NCBI RefSeq assembly: GCF_004765785.1
Contig: NZ_SBIT01000001.1
Span: forward strand, 124,001-188,000
Direction of reading: 5' to 3'
DNA from: Halorussus ruber
GTDB taxonomy: Archaea; Halobacteriota; Halobacteria; Halobacteriales; Haladaptataceae
DNA length: 64,000 nt
The notes beneath the pieces are model-generated. The model searched no databases and was not told the origin of the DNA. It saw only the letters and a program-made list of their open reading frames with translations. Below are positions 53,139-63,653 of the stretch, piece by piece; the stretch's first letter is position 1, and the number at the start of each line of letters is the position of its first letter. Made by a program: the position numbers and the translations under genes.

Positions 53139-53885
53139 ATGCAGGCAACAATCCGCAACCTCGACGGCGAGGAAGACGGCACGCTGGACCTGCCGGACGT
53201 CTTCGACAAGACCGTCCGGAAGGACCTCATCAAGCGCGCCGTCCTCGCCGCGCAGGCAAACCGCAAGCAGGACTACGGCGCGGACGACTACGCCGGGATG
53301 CGAACCTCGGCGGAGTCGCCCGGTAGCGGTCGCGGGATGGCCCACGTCCCCCGAACGAACGGTCAGGCCGCGCGAGTGCCACAGGCCGTCGGGGGTCGCA
53401 AGGCCCACCCGCCGAAAGAGGAGAAAGACCGAACGCTCGACATCAACACGAAGGAGCGCAAGAAGGCGATTCGGAGCGCCGTCGCGGCGACCACCGACGC
53501 CGACCTCGTCTCCGAGCGCGGCCACCAGTTCGACGACGACCTCGAACTGCCGCTGGTCGTCTCCGACGACTTCGAGGACCTCGTCAAGACCAAGGAGGTC
53601 GTCTCCTTCCTCGAAGCGGTCGGCATCGACGCCGACATCGAGCGCGCCGAGGAGAACAAGTCGATTCGCGCAGGACAGGGTACGACCCGTGGGCGCAAGT
53701 ACAAGACGCCCAAGTCGGTCCTGTTCGTGACCAGCGACGAGCCGTCGAAGGCCGCCCGCAACCTCGCGGGTGCCGACGTGGCGACTGCTGGTGAGGTCAA
53801 CGCAGAGGACCTCGCGCCCGGCGCGCATCCCGGCCGACTCACCGTCTGGACCGAGAGCGCAGTCGAGGAGGTGGCCGAGCGATGA
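53139..53885 (+). CDS. rpl4: Large-subunit ribosomal protein uL4
   Basis: 248 residues. It has the tunnel-lining loop ([52 protein letters not shown]) and C-terminal [52 protein letters not shown]. The stop overlaps the uL23 start by four bases (ATGA), which signals translational coupling. In bacteria uL4 represses its own operon; that is not established for archaea. Confidence 0.98.
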   Translation: MQATIRNLDGEEDGTLDLPDVFDKTVRKDLIKRAVLAAQANRKQDYGADDYAGMRTSAESPGSGRGMAHVPRTNGQAARVPQAVGGRKAHPPKEEKDRTLDINTKERKKAIRSAVAATTDADLVSERGHQFDDDLELPLVVSDDFEDLVKTKEVVSFLEAVGIDADIERAEENKSIRAGQGTTRGRKYKTPKSVLFVTSDEPSKAARNLAGADVATAGEVNAEDLAPGAHPGRLTVWTESAVEEVAER

Positions 53886-54136
53886 GTTCGGTTATCGAGT
53901 ACCCGTGGGTGACCGAGAAAGCGATGAACCAGATGGACTTCGACAACAAGCTCCAGTTCATCGTGGACCTCGACGCAGAGAAGCCCGAAATCCGCGAGGA
54001 AATCGAGAATCAGTACGAGGTCACCATCGAGAAGATCAACACGCAGGTCACCATGAACGGTGACAAGAAGGCCACGGTGACACTCTCGGAGGACGACGAC
54101 GCGCAGGAAGTCGCCTCCCGAATCGGGGTGTTCTGA
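53882..54136 (+). CDS. rpl23: Large-subunit ribosomal protein uL23
   Basis: 84 residues, a compact archaeal uL23 without the long eukaryotic N-terminus. [68 protein letters not shown] is typical. It sits at the exit of the peptide tunnel, where signal recognition particle docks. It overlaps uL4 by four bases. Confidence 0.97.
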   Translation: MSSVIEYPWVTEKAMNQMDFDNKLQFIVDLDAEKPEIREEIENQYEVTIEKINTQVTMNGDKKATVTLSEDDDAQEVASRIGVF

Positions 54137-54139
54137 CAC

Positions 54140-54859
54140 ATGGGACGACGAATTCAAGGACAGCGACGCGGGCGTGGCGGACCGACTTTCCGCGCTCCGT
54201 CGCACCGATACAAGGCGGACCTCACGCACAAGAAGCCCGAAGATGTCGACACCGTCTCCGGGACGGTCGTGGACATCGAACACGACCCGGCCCGAAGCGC
54301 GCCGGTCGCCGCCGTCGAGTTCGAGGACGGCGACCAGCGACTCATCCTCGTTCCCGAGGGTGTCGGCGTCGGCGAGACCATCCAAATCGGCGTCAGCGCC
54401 GAGATTAAGGAGGGCAACACCATGCCGCTGGCCGAGATTCCGGAAGGAGTCCCGGTCTGTAACGTCGAGCGCCAGCCCGGCGACGGCGGCAAGTTCGCTC
54501 GCGCCTCCGGCGTGAGCGCGAACCTCGTCACGCACGACCGCGACGCGGCCGTCGTGGAACTGCCCAGCGGCGAGGTCAAGCGCCTCTCGCCCGACTGTCG
54601 GGCGACCATCGGCGTGGTCGCAGGCGGCGGCCGAACCGAGAAGCCGATGGTCAAAGCGGGTAACAAGTACCACAAGATGAAGGCTCGCGGCACCAAGTGG
54701 CCGAACGTGCGCGGCGTGGCGATGAACGCCGTCGATCACCCGTTCGGTGGCGGTGGCCGCCAGCACCCCGGCAAACCGAAGTCCGTCTCGCGGAACGCAC
54801 CGCCGGGACGGAAGGTCGGGGACATCTCGTCCCGACGAACCGGACGAGGAGGGAACTAA
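54140..54859 (+). CDS. rpl2: Large-subunit ribosomal protein uL2
   Basis: 239 residues. Contains GRRIQGQRRGRGGPTFRAPSHRYKADL at the start and the highly conserved catalytic-region segment VRGVAMNAVDHPFGGGGRQHPGKPKSVSRNAPPGRKVG, including the histidine implicated in subunit joining. The gap to uL23 is three bases and to uS19 three. Confidence 0.98.
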   Translation: MGRRIQGQRRGRGGPTFRAPSHRYKADLTHKKPEDVDTVSGTVVDIEHDPARSAPVAAVEFEDGDQRLILVPEGVGVGETIQIGVSAEIKEGNTMPLAEIPEGVPVCNVERQPGDGGKFARASGVSANLVTHDRDAAVVELPSGEVKRLSPDCRATIGVVAGGGRTEKPMVKAGNKYHKMKARGTKWPNVRGVAMNAVDHPFGGGGRQHPGKPKSVSRNAPPGRKVGDISSRRTGRGGN

Positions 54860-54862
54860 CCC

Positions 54863-55288
54863 ATGAGCGAAGGCGAATACCGAACCGGCCGTGAAGGTGA
54901 GTTCACCTACCGCGGCTACGACCTCGACGAGTTGCAGGACATGAGCGTCGACGAAGTCGCGGAACTGCTTCCCGCTCGCCAGCGGCGAACCATCGAGCGC
55001 GGTCTGTCTGCCCAGCAGGAGAAGCTGCTGGAGGAGGCCCGCGAGGCGACCGATGAGGGGTCGGCTAACGACCCGATTCGGACTCACCTCCGGAACATGC
55101 CGATTCTGCCGGAGTTCGTCGGCAAGACGTTCGAGGTGTACACCGGGCAGAGCTTCGAGCGCGTGTACGTCGAGCCCGAGATGCTCGGCCACTACCTCGG
55201 CGAGTTCCAGCTGACCCGCAAGTCGGTCGAACACGGACAGGCCGGTATCGGCGCGACCCGCTCCTCGAAGTTCGTGCCACTCAAGTAA
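54863..55288 (+). CDS. rps19: Small-subunit ribosomal protein uS19
   Basis: 141 residues. An acidic N-terminal extension ([43 protein letters not shown]) precedes the conserved uS19 core [69 protein letters not shown]. The core lies in the small-subunit head near the P-site tRNA. Length is usual for haloarchaea. Confidence 0.98.
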   Translation: MSEGEYRTGREGEFTYRGYDLDELQDMSVDEVAELLPARQRRTIERGLSAQQEKLLEEAREATDEGSANDPIRTHLRNMPILPEFVGKTFEVYTGQSFERVYVEPEMLGHYLGEFQLTRKSVEHGQAGIGATRSSKFVPLK

Positions 55289-55291
55289 ACC

Positions 55292-55753
55292 ATGGGAATC
55301 AGTTACAGCGTCGAGACCGACCCGGACACAACCGCCAAGGGGATGCTCCGGGAGCGGCACATGAGCCACAAGCACAGCAAAGCCATCGCCCGCCAAATCA
55401 AGGGCATGACCGCGGAGGACGCCCAAGAGTACCTTCAGGCGGTCATCGACGAGGAGAAGTCGGTGCCGTTCAAGTCCCACAACAGCGGCGTCGGCCACCG
55501 TAGCGACATCGACGGCTGGGACGCCGGTCGCTACCCCGAGAAGGCCAGTCAGGCGTTCCTCGACCTCATCGAGAACGTCGTCAACAACGCCGACGAGCAG
55601 GGCTTCGACGGCGAGTCGATGGAAATCATGCACGTCGCCGCCCACAAAGTCGGCGAGGTGCAGGGCCGCAAGCCCCGCGCGATGGGACGAGCCAGCGCGT
55701 GGAACACGATGGAAGTAGACGTCGAACTCGTACTCGAGGAGGTCGAAGAATAA
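55292..55753 (+). CDS. rpl22: Large-subunit ribosomal protein uL22
   Basis: 153 residues. [92 protein letters not shown] is the archaeal type, and the C-terminal hairpin [38 protein letters not shown] lines the exit tunnel. The stop TAA shares one base with the uS3 ATG. Confidence 0.98.
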   Translation: MGISYSVETDPDTTAKGMLRERHMSHKHSKAIARQIKGMTAEDAQEYLQAVIDEEKSVPFKSHNSGVGHRSDIDGWDAGRYPEKASQAFLDLIENVVNNADEQGFDGESMEIMHVAAHKVGEVQGRKPRAMGRASAWNTMEVDVELVLEEVEE

Positions 55754-56724
55754 TGGCAGACGAACAAGAGTTCATTCACGACGGGCTTCAGCGGTCTCAG
55801 ATCGACGAATTCTTCGCCGAGGAACTCGGCCGCGCGGGCTACGGTGGCATGGAAGTCGCCAAGACCCCGATGGGAACCCAAATCGTCCTCAAGGCCGAGA
55901 AGCCCGGTATGGTCATCGGTAAGGGCGGGAAGAACATCCGGAAGATCACCACGCAGCTCGAAGAGCGGTTCGACCTCGAAGACCCGCAAATCGACGTGCA
56001 GGAAGTGGACGAGCCGGACCTGAACGCCCGCATCGTCGCGGACCGACTCGCCAACGCGCTCGAACGCGGTTGGTACTTCCGGAAGGCCGGTCACACCACC
56101 ATCGACCGCATCATGGACGCTGGCGCGCTGGGCGCCGAAATCGTCCTGTCCGGGAAGGTCACCGGGGCGCGTTCGCGCGTCGAGAAGTTCAACCGCGGCT
56201 ACATCAAGCACAACGGCGAACCCGCCGAGGACATCGTCGACCACGGTCAGGGCGTCGCCGTCCTGAAGCTCGGCACCATCGGCGTGGACGTCAAGATCAT
56301 CCCGCCGAACGCCAAGCTTCCCGACGACTTCGAAATCGAGGAGGGCGCGAGCCCCGAGGAAATCGTCCCGGAAGCCGTCGAGGCCAACGAGCAGGCTGGC
56401 GTCGAAGAACTCCTCGAAGAGCCGACCGACGAGGAACTCGAAGACCTCCGCGCCGAAGAGGAGGCGGGCGAGGAGCCTGCCGACGTCGGCGAGGAAGAAA
56501 TCGACGAGGAGGTCGTCGAAGAGGTCATCGAGGACGAGACCGAAAGCGAAGAGTCGGCCGAGGAGGCCGAGTCCGACCAGTCGGTCGAAGAGGAACTCGA
56601 CGAGCTCGAAGAGGAAGTCGAGCAGGAAGCCGAGGACCTCATGGACGAGATGGACAGCGAGGCCGACGAGGCCTCGGAAAGTTCGAGCGGCGACGAGCCG
56701 CGAGACGAGGAGGGTGAGGAATAA
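55753..56724 (+). CDS. rps3: Small-subunit ribosomal protein uS3
   Basis: 323 residues. The KH type II domain is in the first half ([24 protein letters not shown]), followed by the C-terminal domain at the mRNA entry site ([35 protein letters not shown]). From about residue 205 there is a long, strongly acidic tail of over 100 residues (mostly Glu and Asp), longer than in most archaea and of unknown use. ATG at 55753 overlaps the uL22 stop; an upstream in-frame ATG (55699) lies inside uL22 and was rejected. Confidence 0.97.
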   Translation: MADEQEFIHDGLQRSQIDEFFAEELGRAGYGGMEVAKTPMGTQIVLKAEKPGMVIGKGGKNIRKITTQLEERFDLEDPQIDVQEVDEPDLNARIVADRLANALERGWYFRKAGHTTIDRIMDAGALGAEIVLSGKVTGARSRVEKFNRGYIKHNGEPAEDIVDHGQGVAVLKLGTIGVDVKIIPPNAKLPDDFEIEEGASPEEIVPEAVEANEQAGVEELLEEPTDEELEDLRAEEEAGEEPADVGEEEIDEEVVEEVIEDETESEESAEEAESDQSVEEELDELEEEVEQEAEDLMDEMDSEADEASESSSGDEPRDEEGEE

Positions 56725-56948
56725 TGGCGATTCTTCACACCGAGGAAATCCGCGACATGACGCCCGCAGAGCGGGAGTCTGAGCTGGAGGACCTCGAAAC
56801 GGAACTCCTCAACGCGAAGGCAGTGAAGGCGGCCGGTGGTGCCCCCGAGGACCCCGGTCGATTCAAGGAACTGCGCCGGACCATCGCGCGAATCAAGACG
56901 ATTCAGCGCGAGGAAGGCGACCTTGAAGACGAAGCAGCAGCAGAATAA
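56724..56948 (+). CDS. rpl29: Large-subunit ribosomal protein uL29
   Basis: 74 residues. [63 protein letters not shown] is the two-helix coiled-coil uL29 with a short acidic tail. ATG overlaps the uS3 stop by one base. Confidence 0.97.
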   Translation: MAILHTEEIRDMTPAERESELEDLETELLNAKAVKAAGGAPEDPGRFKELRRTIARIKTIQREEGDLEDEAAAE

Positions 56949-56955
56949 CTGAACC

Positions 56956-57390
56956 ATGCCACTCACACCCGAGACGCTGACCCGACACGAACTCAACGGG
57001 CTTCCCGTCCGCGTCGTGGACGCGGCGAATCCGGACCTCGTCGGAATCGAGGGCCGGGTCGTCGCCGAGACGCAGGGAACCCTTAGTGTCGGGTCCGGCT
57101 CTCGGGTGCGGCAGGTGCCAAAGCAGGGCTCTACATTCGAGTTCGCGCTCACAGATGAATCCGCCGAGGCTGCGAAGGTCTCGGGGACCGCGTCCAAACG
57201 GGGGTCGGAAACTGCCGGAGTACGCTCCGGTCAGTCTGGCTCGTCCGGCGATACCCTATCGTCGGACTCCGGGGGATACCCCCGCGACTGCGAGGGCGTG
57301 GCCTACGTTACGGTGGATGGCGCGCGGCTGCTCTCACGACCCGAACTGCGCACCGAGAAGGCAGGTGACTCCACATGGCAACAGGACTGA
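56956..57390 (+). CDS. rnp1: Ribonuclease P protein component 1 (Rpp29/Pop4)
   Basis: 144 residues. Forms, with other archaeal Rpp proteins, the holoenzyme that trims 5' leaders of pre-tRNA. The Sm-like core is [37 protein letters not shown] and GSTFEFAL, and the end is [30 protein letters not shown]. Between about residues 78 and 112 is a Ser/Gly-rich segment ([20 protein letters not shown] and on) that looks like an insert in the core. It overlaps uS17 by 16 bases. Confidence 0.9.
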   Translation: MPLTPETLTRHELNGLPVRVVDAANPDLVGIEGRVVAETQGTLSVGSGSRVRQVPKQGSTFEFALTDESAEAAKVSGTASKRGSETAGVRSGQSGSSGDTLSSDSGGYPRDCEGVAYVTVDGARLLSRPELRTEKAGDSTWQQD

Positions 57391-57752
57391 ACGTATCAGA
57401 ACCGGAGGGAACCTGCTCCGACGAGAACTGTCCGTTCCACGGAACGCTTTCCGTGCGCGGCCAGACCCTCGAAGGAGAGGTTGCCTCCACCGACATGGAC
57501 AAGACCGTGATCGTCGAGCGAGAGTACGACGTTCCGGTTCCGAAGTACGACCGGTACATGAAGCGCCGGTCCCGCGTTCCGGCACACGCGCCGGACTGTA
57601 TGGAACTGGACGTCGGCGACACGGTTCGTATCGCAGAGACCCGACCGCTATCGAAAACGAAGAGCCACGTCGTCGTCGAGAAGTTCGAGACGACGCGGAG
57701 CTTCGGCGCGGGCGGCACCGAACAACAGGACGAAACGGAGGGCGAAGAATAA
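57375..57752 (+). CDS. rps17: Small-subunit ribosomal protein uS17
   Basis: 125 residues. Contains [91 protein letters not shown]. The archaeal form with an N-terminal Cys pair. It overlaps rnp1, and its stop overlaps the uL14 start by one base. Confidence 0.97.
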   Translation: MATGLNVSEPEGTCSDENCPFHGTLSVRGQTLEGEVASTDMDKTVIVEREYDVPVPKYDRYMKRRSRVPAHAPDCMELDVGDTVRIAETRPLSKTKSHVVVEKFETTRSFGAGGTEQQDETEGEE

Positions 57753-58150
57753 TGGAAGCGCTCAAAGCCGACGTCACGCAGGGCCTCGAGAAGGGCTCGC
57801 TGCTGACCTGCGCCGACAACACTGGCGCACGCGAAGTCAAAGTCATCAGCGTCTCCGGCTACTCGGGCACCAAGAGCCGACACCCCAAGGCGGGTATCGG
57901 TGACAAAGTGACCGTCTCGGTCACGAAGGGTACCCCCGAGATGCGCCGTCAGGTGCTGGAGGCCGTCATCGTCCGCCAGCGCAAGCCCATCCGTCGTCCC
58001 GACGGCACCCGCGTCAAGTTCGAAGACAACGCGGCCGTCATCATCGACGACGTCGAGGAGCCGCGCGGGACCGAAATCAAGGGTCCCATCGCGCGGGAAG
58101 TCGCAGAGCGGTTCGGAAGCATCGCAAGCACCGCTACGATGATAGTATGA
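57752..58150 (+). CDS. rpl14: Large-subunit ribosomal protein uL14
   Basis: 132 residues. [132 protein letters not shown] is a standard archaeal uL14 that binds 23S rRNA and contacts 16S. The start at 57752 is inside a longer open frame; the rest upstream belongs to uS17 and rnp1 in other frames. It overlaps uL24 by four bases. Confidence 0.98.
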   Translation: MEALKADVTQGLEKGSLLTCADNTGAREVKVISVSGYSGTKSRHPKAGIGDKVTVSVTKGTPEMRRQVLEAVIVRQRKPIRRPDGTRVKFEDNAAVIIDDVEEPRGTEIKGPIAREVAERFGSIASTATMIV

Positions 58151-58503
58151 CTAAGCAACCACGCAAACAGCGAAACAAGACCGAGCGCGCCTCGCTCCAC
58201 GAGCGACACGAGCAGGTCAAGGCGACGCTCGCCGACGACCTCCGCGAGGAGTTCGACACCCGCAGCGTCCGCGTCAACGCGGGCGACACCGTCGAGGTCA
58301 TGCGCGGGGACTTCGCCGGAGAGGAAGGCGAAGTGGCCAACGTCGACCTGCGAGATGCAGTCGTCCACGTCGAGGACGTGACCGTCGAGAAGGCAGACGG
58401 CGAAGAGGTCCCGCGACCGCTCGACGCGAGCAACCTTCGCGTGACCGACCTCGACCTCGAGGACGACCGACGCGAGGAGCGTCTCCGAGGTGAGAACGAA
58501 TGA
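58147..58503 (+). CDS. rpl24: Large-subunit ribosomal protein uL24
   Basis: 118 residues. The KOW motif is in [68 protein letters not shown]. It helps start large-subunit assembly at the 5' domain of 23S rRNA. Overlaps of four bases with both neighbours indicate coupling. Confidence 0.97.
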   Translation: MTKQPRKQRNKTERASLHERHEQVKATLADDLREEFDTRSVRVNAGDTVEVMRGDFAGEEGEVANVDLRDAVVHVEDVTVEKADGEEVPRPLDASNLRVTDLDLEDDRREERLRGENE

Positions 58504-59201
58504 CGAAGCACCAGAAACGACTCTCAGTTCCGAAGTCCTGGCCGGTCGAGCGAAAGACCGACACCTTCACCGTGAAGGCCGACTCCGGCCCGCACGGCGA
58601 AGACGGCGTCCCGCTGCTCATCATCCTGCGGGACGTGCTGGGATACGTCGATTCGCGGAAAGAGGCCCGCTACGCCCTCGAAGAGGGCACCGTCCTCGTC
58701 AACGGCGACGAGGGAGTGGCGGAGGACCGACCTATCGGCATGTTCGACATTCTCGCGTTCACCGAGCGCGAGGAGTACTACCGCGTCTTCCCCGACGAGG
58801 GCGGTCGGCTCGCGCTGACCGAAATCGACGCGGAGTCCGCCGACAGCAAGCTGGGCAAAATCGAGGACAAGACGATGGTCTCCGGCGGCAAGACGCAGCT
58901 CAACCTCCACGACGGGCAGAACCTCCTCGTCGAGGACGAGAGCGAGTACGGCTCCGGCGACTCCATCGTCATCGCCAACGAGGGCGACGACATCGTCGCT
59001 CACTTCCCCTACGAAGAGGGGAGCCTCGTGACCGCCGTTCGCGGTGCTCACGCCGGCGAAGTCGGCGAAATCACCGACATCACCGTCACGCCCGGTAGCG
59101 GGTCGAACAACGTCGAAGTCGAGACCGACGACGGCACCTTCGAGACGGTCGAGGAGTACGTCGTGGTCATCGACGAGAACTTCACGGGTGATGAGGAATG
59201 A
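58500..59201 (+). CDS. rps4e: Small-subunit ribosomal protein eS4
   Basis: 233 residues. An archaeal/eukaryotic protein with no bacterial homologue. [70 protein letters not shown] shows the S4-like RNA-binding part, then a central domain and a KOW end ([23 protein letters not shown]). It overlaps uL24 and uL5 by four bases each. Confidence 0.97.
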   Translation: MTKHQKRLSVPKSWPVERKTDTFTVKADSGPHGEDGVPLLIILRDVLGYVDSRKEARYALEEGTVLVNGDEGVAEDRPIGMFDILAFTEREEYYRVFPDEGGRLALTEIDAESADSKLGKIEDKTMVSGGKTQLNLHDGQNLLVEDESEYGSGDSIVIANEGDDIVAHFPYEEGSLVTAVRGAHAGEVGEITDITVTPGSGSNNVEVETDDGTFETVEEYVVVIDENFTGDEE

Positions 59202-59722
59202 GCGAAGCGGAAGCTGATTTCCACGAGATGCGAGAGCCGACCGTCGAGAAGGTCGTCGTCCACATGGGCGTCGGCGAAGGCGGCCGCGAACTCGCGGACG
59301 CCGAGGAAATCCTCGAAGACGTGACCGGCCAGCAGAGCGTGCGGACGCTGGCCAAGTCCACCAAGCCCGAGTTCGGCATCCGTCAGGGTGACCCCATCGG
59401 TGCGAAGGTGACGCTCCGCGACGAGGACGCCGAGGAGTTCCTCGAGAAGGCGCTGCCGCTCTCGGACATCGCGGCGCGCCAGTTCGACGACACCGGGAAC
59501 TTCAGCTTCGGTGTCGAGGAACACACCGAGTTCCCGAGTCAGGAGTACGACCCGAACGTCGGCATCTACGGTCTCGACGTGACGGTCAACCTCGTCCGTC
59601 CGGGCTACCGAGTTAGCAAGCGCGACAAGGTCACGCGGTCGATTCCCTCGGGTCACAAGCTGACCCCCGAGGACGCCATCGCGTACCTCGAATCGAACTT
59701 CGACGTGGAGGTCAACGAATGA
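59198..59722 (+). CDS. rpl5: Large-subunit ribosomal protein uL5
   Basis: 174 residues. It has [77 protein letters not shown] and [43 protein letters not shown]. Binds 5S rRNA with uL18 in the central protuberance. A GGTGATGAGG element lies before the ATG. Confidence 0.98.
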   Translation: MSEAEADFHEMREPTVEKVVVHMGVGEGGRELADAEEILEDVTGQQSVRTLAKSTKPEFGIRQGDPIGAKVTLRDEDAEEFLEKALPLSDIAARQFDDTGNFSFGVEEHTEFPSQEYDPNVGIYGLDVTVNLVRPGYRVSKRDKVTRSIPSGHKLTPEDAIAYLESNFDVEVNE

Positions 59723-59901
59723 GTGAAAGCGAAACCGACTCCGAGGCGACCGGAGAACACGCCGGAAAGCGCACCGGCCAGACGGACGAGTGCCAGCGCT
59801 GCGGTCGAAAGCAGGGTCTCGTCGGCAAGTACGACATCAACCTGTGTCGGCAGTGTTTCCGCGAAATCGCCCGGAGCATGGGCTTCAAGAAGTATCGATA
59901 A
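59719..59901 (+). CDS. rps14: Small-subunit ribosomal protein uS14
   Basis: 60 residues with a zinc site CQRC and CRQC ([38 protein letters not shown]), the zinc-binding C+ form. It overlaps uL5 by four bases. The N-terminal part is an acidic, Ser-rich extension of about 20 residues. Confidence 0.96.
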   Translation: MSESETDSEATGEHAGKRTGQTDECQRCGRKQGLVGKYDINLCRQCFREIARSMGFKKYR

Positions 59902-59903
59902 AC

Positions 59904-60296
59904 ATGGCAGGAAACGATCCGCTGGCCAACGCGCTCTCGGGCGTCGACAACGCAGAGAGCGTCGGCCATCTGGACCACACGGTACAGCCCGCCTCGAACG
60001 AAATCGGCAGCGTACTCGAGGTCTTCTACGACCGCGGGTACATCGACGGCTTCGAGTTCGTCGACGACGGCAAGGCCGGTAAGTTCGAGGTCGAACTGAA
60101 AGGCGCTATCAACGAGTGTGGCGCGGTCAAGCCCCGGTATTCGGCCGGAGCAGACGAGTTCGAGAAGTGGGAGAAGCGGTTCCTCCCCGCCCGCGACTAC
60201 GGGGCGCTCGTCGTCACGACCAGCCACGGCGTCATGAGCCACTACGAGGCCCGCGAACGGGGCGTCGGTGGGCAGGTCATCGCCTACGTCTACTAG
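59904..60296 (+). CDS. rps8: Small-subunit ribosomal protein uS8
   Basis: 130 residues. [130 protein letters not shown]. The C-terminal GVMSHYEA matches the rRNA-binding loop of uS8. The ATG is three bases after the uS14 stop; an upstream ATG in frame was rejected as it lies inside uS14. Confidence 0.98.
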   Translation: MAGNDPLANALSGVDNAESVGHLDHTVQPASNEIGSVLEVFYDRGYIDGFEFVDDGKAGKFEVELKGAINECGAVKPRYSAGADEFEKWEKRFLPARDYGALVVTTSHGVMSHYEARERGVGGQVIAYVY

Positions 60297-60300
60297 AACA

Positions 60301-60837
60301 ATGGCACGAACAGAACTAGAAATTCCGGACGACGTAACCGCGACCAAAGACCACCTCGACCTCAGCGTCGAGGGGCCCGAGGGTAGCGTCACGCGACGCC
60401 TCTGGTACCCCGACGTGTCGGTCGAAGTGGACGACGGTACCGTGGTTATCGAGAGCGAGGAGGAAGACGCCAAGACCAACGCGACCGTGGGCACGTTCGA
60501 GAGCCACGTTCGCAACATGTTCCACGGCGTGACCGAGGGCTGGGAGTACACGATGGAAGTCTTCTACTCCCACTTCCCGATGCAGGTCCGCGCCGAGAAC
60601 GACGAGGTCGTCATCGAGAACTTCCTCGGTGAGAAGGCCCCGCGACGCACCGATATTCACGGCGACACGAGCGTCGAAGTGGACGACGAGGTTCTGCACC
60701 TGCGCGGACCCAGCATCGAGGACGTCGGCCAGACGGCCGCGGACATCGAGCAGCTGACCCGCGTTCAGGACAAGGACACCCGCGTCTTCCAGGACGGCGT
60801 CTACATCACCGAGAAGCCACAGACCGGAGGTGTCTAA
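60301..60837 (+). CDS. rpl6: Large-subunit ribosomal protein uL6
   Basis: 178 residues with two related domains: ELEIPDDVTATKDHLDLSVEGPEGSVTRRLWYPDVSVEVDDGTVVIESEEEDAKTNATVGTFESHVRNMFHGVTEGWEYTMEVFYSHFPMQVRAENDEVVIENFLGEKAPRRTDIHGDTSVEVDDE. Located near the factor-binding site of the ribosome. Gap of four bases after uS8. Confidence 0.98.
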   Translation: MARTELEIPDDVTATKDHLDLSVEGPEGSVTRRLWYPDVSVEVDDGTVVIESEEEDAKTNATVGTFESHVRNMFHGVTEGWEYTMEVFYSHFPMQVRAENDEVVIENFLGEKAPRRTDIHGDTSVEVDDEVLHLRGPSIEDVGQTAADIEQLTRVQDKDTRVFQDGVYITEKPQTGGV

Positions 60838-60840
60838 CGA

Positions 60841-61548
60841 ATGGCAGACGACGAATCCCAGGAACTCGAAGACGTGAGCGGTGTCGGCCCGAGCAAGGCC
60901 GACGCGCTCCGCGACGCAGGCTTCGAATCCGTAGAGGACGTCAAGGCGGCGAGCCAGGACGAACTCGCGGAGGTCGAAGGCATCGGGAACGCCCTCGCGG
61001 CCCGCATCAAGGCCGACGTCGGCGGTCTCGAAGTCGAAGAGGAGACCGAAGCCGAAATCGAAGAGGAAGAGCCAGAAGAGCCGGAAGCCGAGGCCGAGGA
61101 GGTCGAGACCGAACTCCAGCCCCGCGGGCTGGTCGACAAGACCCCCGACCTCAGCGACCGAGAGGAAGAACTGCTGACCCAGCGCAAGCGCGTCGGCAAG
61201 CCGCAGTTCAACCGGCAGGACTACCACAAGAAGAAGCGGACCCCGACCTCGTGGCGACGCCCGCGCGGCCAGCTGTCGAAGCAGCGCCGCGGCGTCAAGG
61301 GCAAAGGCCCGACGGTCGAGGCAGGCTTCCGGACGCCCAAGGAAGTGCGCGGCAAGCACCCCAGCGGCTTCGAGGAAGTCCGCGTCCACAACACCGACGA
61401 CCTCGAAGGCGTCGACGGCGACACGGAAGCGGTCCGCATCGCCTCGAAAGTCGGCGCTCGCAAGCGCGAGCGCATCGAGGAACAGGCCGAAGAACAGGGC
61501 ATTCGCGTCCTGAACCCGACCTACGTCGAAGTGGAGGTTGAAGAATGA
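60841..61548 (+). CDS. rpl32e: Large-subunit ribosomal protein eL32 with helix-hairpin-helix extension
   Basis: 235 residues. The N-terminal ~60 residues form a helix-hairpin-helix ([57 protein letters not shown]), joined by an acidic Glu-rich linker to the eL32 core ([58 protein letters not shown]). The HhH is a known haloarchaeal addition and might bind nucleic acid. GGAGGT lies 12 bases before the ATG. Confidence 0.97.
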   Translation: MADDESQELEDVSGVGPSKADALRDAGFESVEDVKAASQDELAEVEGIGNALAARIKADVGGLEVEEETEAEIEEEEPEEPEAEAEEVETELQPRGLVDKTPDLSDREEELLTQRKRVGKPQFNRQDYHKKKRTPTSWRRPRGQLSKQRRGVKGKGPTVEAGFRTPKEVRGKHPSGFEEVRVHNTDDLEGVDGDTEAVRIASKVGARKRERIEEQAEEQGIRVLNPTYVEVEVEE

Positions 61549-61985
61549 GCGACCTGAGCGCACAGAAGCGACTCGCCGCCGACGTGCTCGACGTGGGCCA
61601 GAACCGAGTCTGGTTCGACCCCGACGCGCAGGGTGCCATCGCGGAAGCGATTACCCGCGAGGACATCCGCGAGCTCGTCGAGGACGGCTCGATTCAGTCG
61701 AAGGAGAAGAAAGGCAACTCCCGCGGCCGCGCTCGCAAGCGGAAGGAAAAGCGCGACTACGGTCACCAGACCGGGGCCGGTACCCGGAAAGGGAAGTCGG
61801 GCGGCCGACAGCAGCGCAAAGAGGAGTGGCAGCAGACGATTCGCGCGCAGCGAACGAAGCTCCGCGAACTCCGCGCCGAAGGCGAAATCACGCAGTCTCA
61901 GTACCGAGACCTGTATGACAAGGCAAAAGGCGGGGAGTTCCGTAGCGTCCAGTACCTGCTGAACTACATCGAGAGTAACTACTAA
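61545..61985 (+). CDS. rpl19e: Large-subunit ribosomal protein eL19
   Basis: 146 residues. [141 protein letters not shown] is typical. It overlaps eL32 by four bases. Confidence 0.97.
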   Translation: MSDLSAQKRLAADVLDVGQNRVWFDPDAQGAIAEAITREDIRELVEDGSIQSKEKKGNSRGRARKRKEKRDYGHQTGAGTRKGKSGGRQQRKEEWQQTIRAQRTKLRELRAEGEITQSQYRDLYDKAKGGEFRSVQYLLNYIESNY

Positions 61986-61987
61986 CC

Positions 61988-62539
61988 ATGGCAACAGGAC
62001 CACGATACACGGTGCCGATGCGCCGTCGCCGCGAGGTCCGGACTGACTACCATCAGAGGTTGCGCCTGCTGAAATCGGGCAAGCCCCGGCTGGTCGCTCG
62101 CAAGAGCAACAAGCACGTCAGGGCGCAGCTGGTCACGATGGGTCCCAACGGCGACGAAACGGTAACGAGTGCGTTCTCCGGCGACCTCGAAGACTACGGC
62201 TGGGAGGCCCCCACGGGCAATCTCCCCAGCGCGTATCTGACGGGGCTGCTGGCAGGAAAGCGCGCGCTCGAAGCCGGACTCGAGGAGGCTGTCCTCGACA
62301 TCGGTCTCAACACCGCGACACCCGGAGGCAAAGTATTCGCAGTACAGGAAGGCGCAATCGACGCCGGGCTCGAAATCCCCCACAACGACAGCGTGCTGGC
62401 CGACTGGTCGCGCAACCGCGGCGAACACATCGCCGAGTACGCCGAGCAGTTGGACGAACCGCTCTACAGCGGGGACTTCGACGCCACAGAGCTACCCGAG
62501 CACTTCGACGAAGTGCGAGAAACCATCATGGAGGACTAA
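61988..62539 (+). CDS. rpl18: Large-subunit ribosomal protein uL18
   Basis: 183 residues. ATGPRYTVPMRRRREVRTDYHQRLRLLKSGKPRLVARKSNKHVRAQLVTMGPNGDETVTSAFSGDLEDYGWEAPTGNLPSAYLTGLLAGKRALEAGLEEAVLDIGLNTATPGGKVFAVQEGAIDAGLEIPHNDSVLADWSRNRGEHIAEYAEQ is the archaeal uL18, which binds 5S rRNA. Two bases separate it from eL19. Confidence 0.98.
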   Translation: MATGPRYTVPMRRRREVRTDYHQRLRLLKSGKPRLVARKSNKHVRAQLVTMGPNGDETVTSAFSGDLEDYGWEAPTGNLPSAYLTGLLAGKRALEAGLEEAVLDIGLNTATPGGKVFAVQEGAIDAGLEIPHNDSVLADWSRNRGEHIAEYAEQLDEPLYSGDFDATELPEHFDEVRETIMED

Positions 62540-62542
62540 CGT

Positions 62543-63187
62543 ATGTGTGCAAACCACGACGGCTGGGAACCCCAGACCCGTCTCGGCCGTAAAGTCGCCG
62601 AGGGCGACATCGACACGATGGAGGACGCCCTCAACTCCGGCCTTCCGCTGAAGGAGCCGGAGCTTGTCGACCAGCTGCTGCCGGGGCTGGAGGACGAAGT
62701 GCTGGACATCAACATGGTCCAGCGCATGACCGACTCCGGCCGCCGCGTGAAGTTCCGCTGCGTCGTCGCCATCGGCAACCGCGACGGCTACGTCGGCTAC
62801 GCCGAAGGTCGAGACGACCAGGTCGGCGGAGCCATCCAGAAGGCGATCGACATCGCCAAGCTGAACCTCATCGAGGTCAACCGCGGTGCAGGTTCGTGGG
62901 AGGACCGCTCCGAGCGACCGCACTCGCTGGCCCGTCGGACGAAGGGCAAGGCCGGAAGCGTCGAGGTCGAACTCATCCCGGCCCCGACCGGACTCGGCCT
63001 CGCCGCGACCGACACCGTCCGCAAGATTCTCGAACTCGGCGGCGTCGAGAACGCCTGGACCAAGAGCCACGGCAACACCCGAACCACGCTCAACCTCGCA
63101 AAGGCGACCTACAACGCCTTGGAGAACGCCGCGGAGTCCCGCGGCCCGCGAGGCCGGACCGACTACGGCGAGGAGGTGGCTGACTGA
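62543..63187 (+). CDS. rps5: Small-subunit ribosomal protein uS5
   Basis: 214 residues. [165 protein letters not shown] includes the double-strand RNA-binding-like N-domain. It overlaps uL30 by one base. Confidence 0.98.
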   Translation: MCANHDGWEPQTRLGRKVAEGDIDTMEDALNSGLPLKEPELVDQLLPGLEDEVLDINMVQRMTDSGRRVKFRCVVAIGNRDGYVGYAEGRDDQVGGAIQKAIDIAKLNLIEVNRGAGSWEDRSERPHSLARRTKGKAGSVEVELIPAPTGLGLAATDTVRKILELGGVENAWTKSHGNTRTTLNLAKATYNALENAAESRGPRGRTDYGEEVAD

Positions 63188-63651
63188 TGAAAGCAGTCGT
63201 CCAGATTCGCGGTGAGGTAGACATGACCGGCTCGACGCAGGACACGCTGGAGATGCTGAACCTCCACCGCGTCAACCACTGCACGCTCGTGCCGGACACC
63301 GACGCCTACCGCGGCATGATCACGAAGGTCAACGACTACACCGCCTACGGCGAGCCGAGCGCGGACGTGCTGGAGACGCTCCTGCGCAAGCGCGCCGAAC
63401 CCGAGGAGGGTGACGCCGACGTCGACGACGAGTGGGTCGCCGAGAACACCGACTACGACGACGTGAGCGCCCTCGCCGAGGCGCTGGTCGACGAGGAGAC
63501 GACCCTGCGCGAGCAGGGCCTCTCGCCCGTCCTCCGTCTCCACCCGCCGCGCGGCGGTCACGACGGTATCAAGCACCCCACCAAGGAAGGTGGCCAGCTC
63601 GGCAAGCACACCACCGAGCAAATCGATTCGCTCCTGAAGGCGATGCGATAA
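63187..63651 (+). CDS. rpl30: Large-subunit ribosomal protein uL30
   Basis: 154 residues, the long archaeal form. KAVVQIRGEVDMTGSTQDTLEMLNLHRVNHCTLVPDTDAYRGMITKVNDYTAYGEPSADVLETLLRKRAE gives the core, and LSPVLRLHPPRGGHDGIKHPTKEGGQLGKHTTEQIDSLLKAMR the archaeal extension. GGAGGTGG lies 8 bases before the ATG. Confidence 0.97.
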   Translation: MKAVVQIRGEVDMTGSTQDTLEMLNLHRVNHCTLVPDTDAYRGMITKVNDYTAYGEPSADVLETLLRKRAEPEEGDADVDDEWVAENTDYDDVSALAEALVDEETTLREQGLSPVLRLHPPRGGHDGIKHPTKEGGQLGKHTTEQIDSLLKAMR

Positions 63652-63653
63652 CC

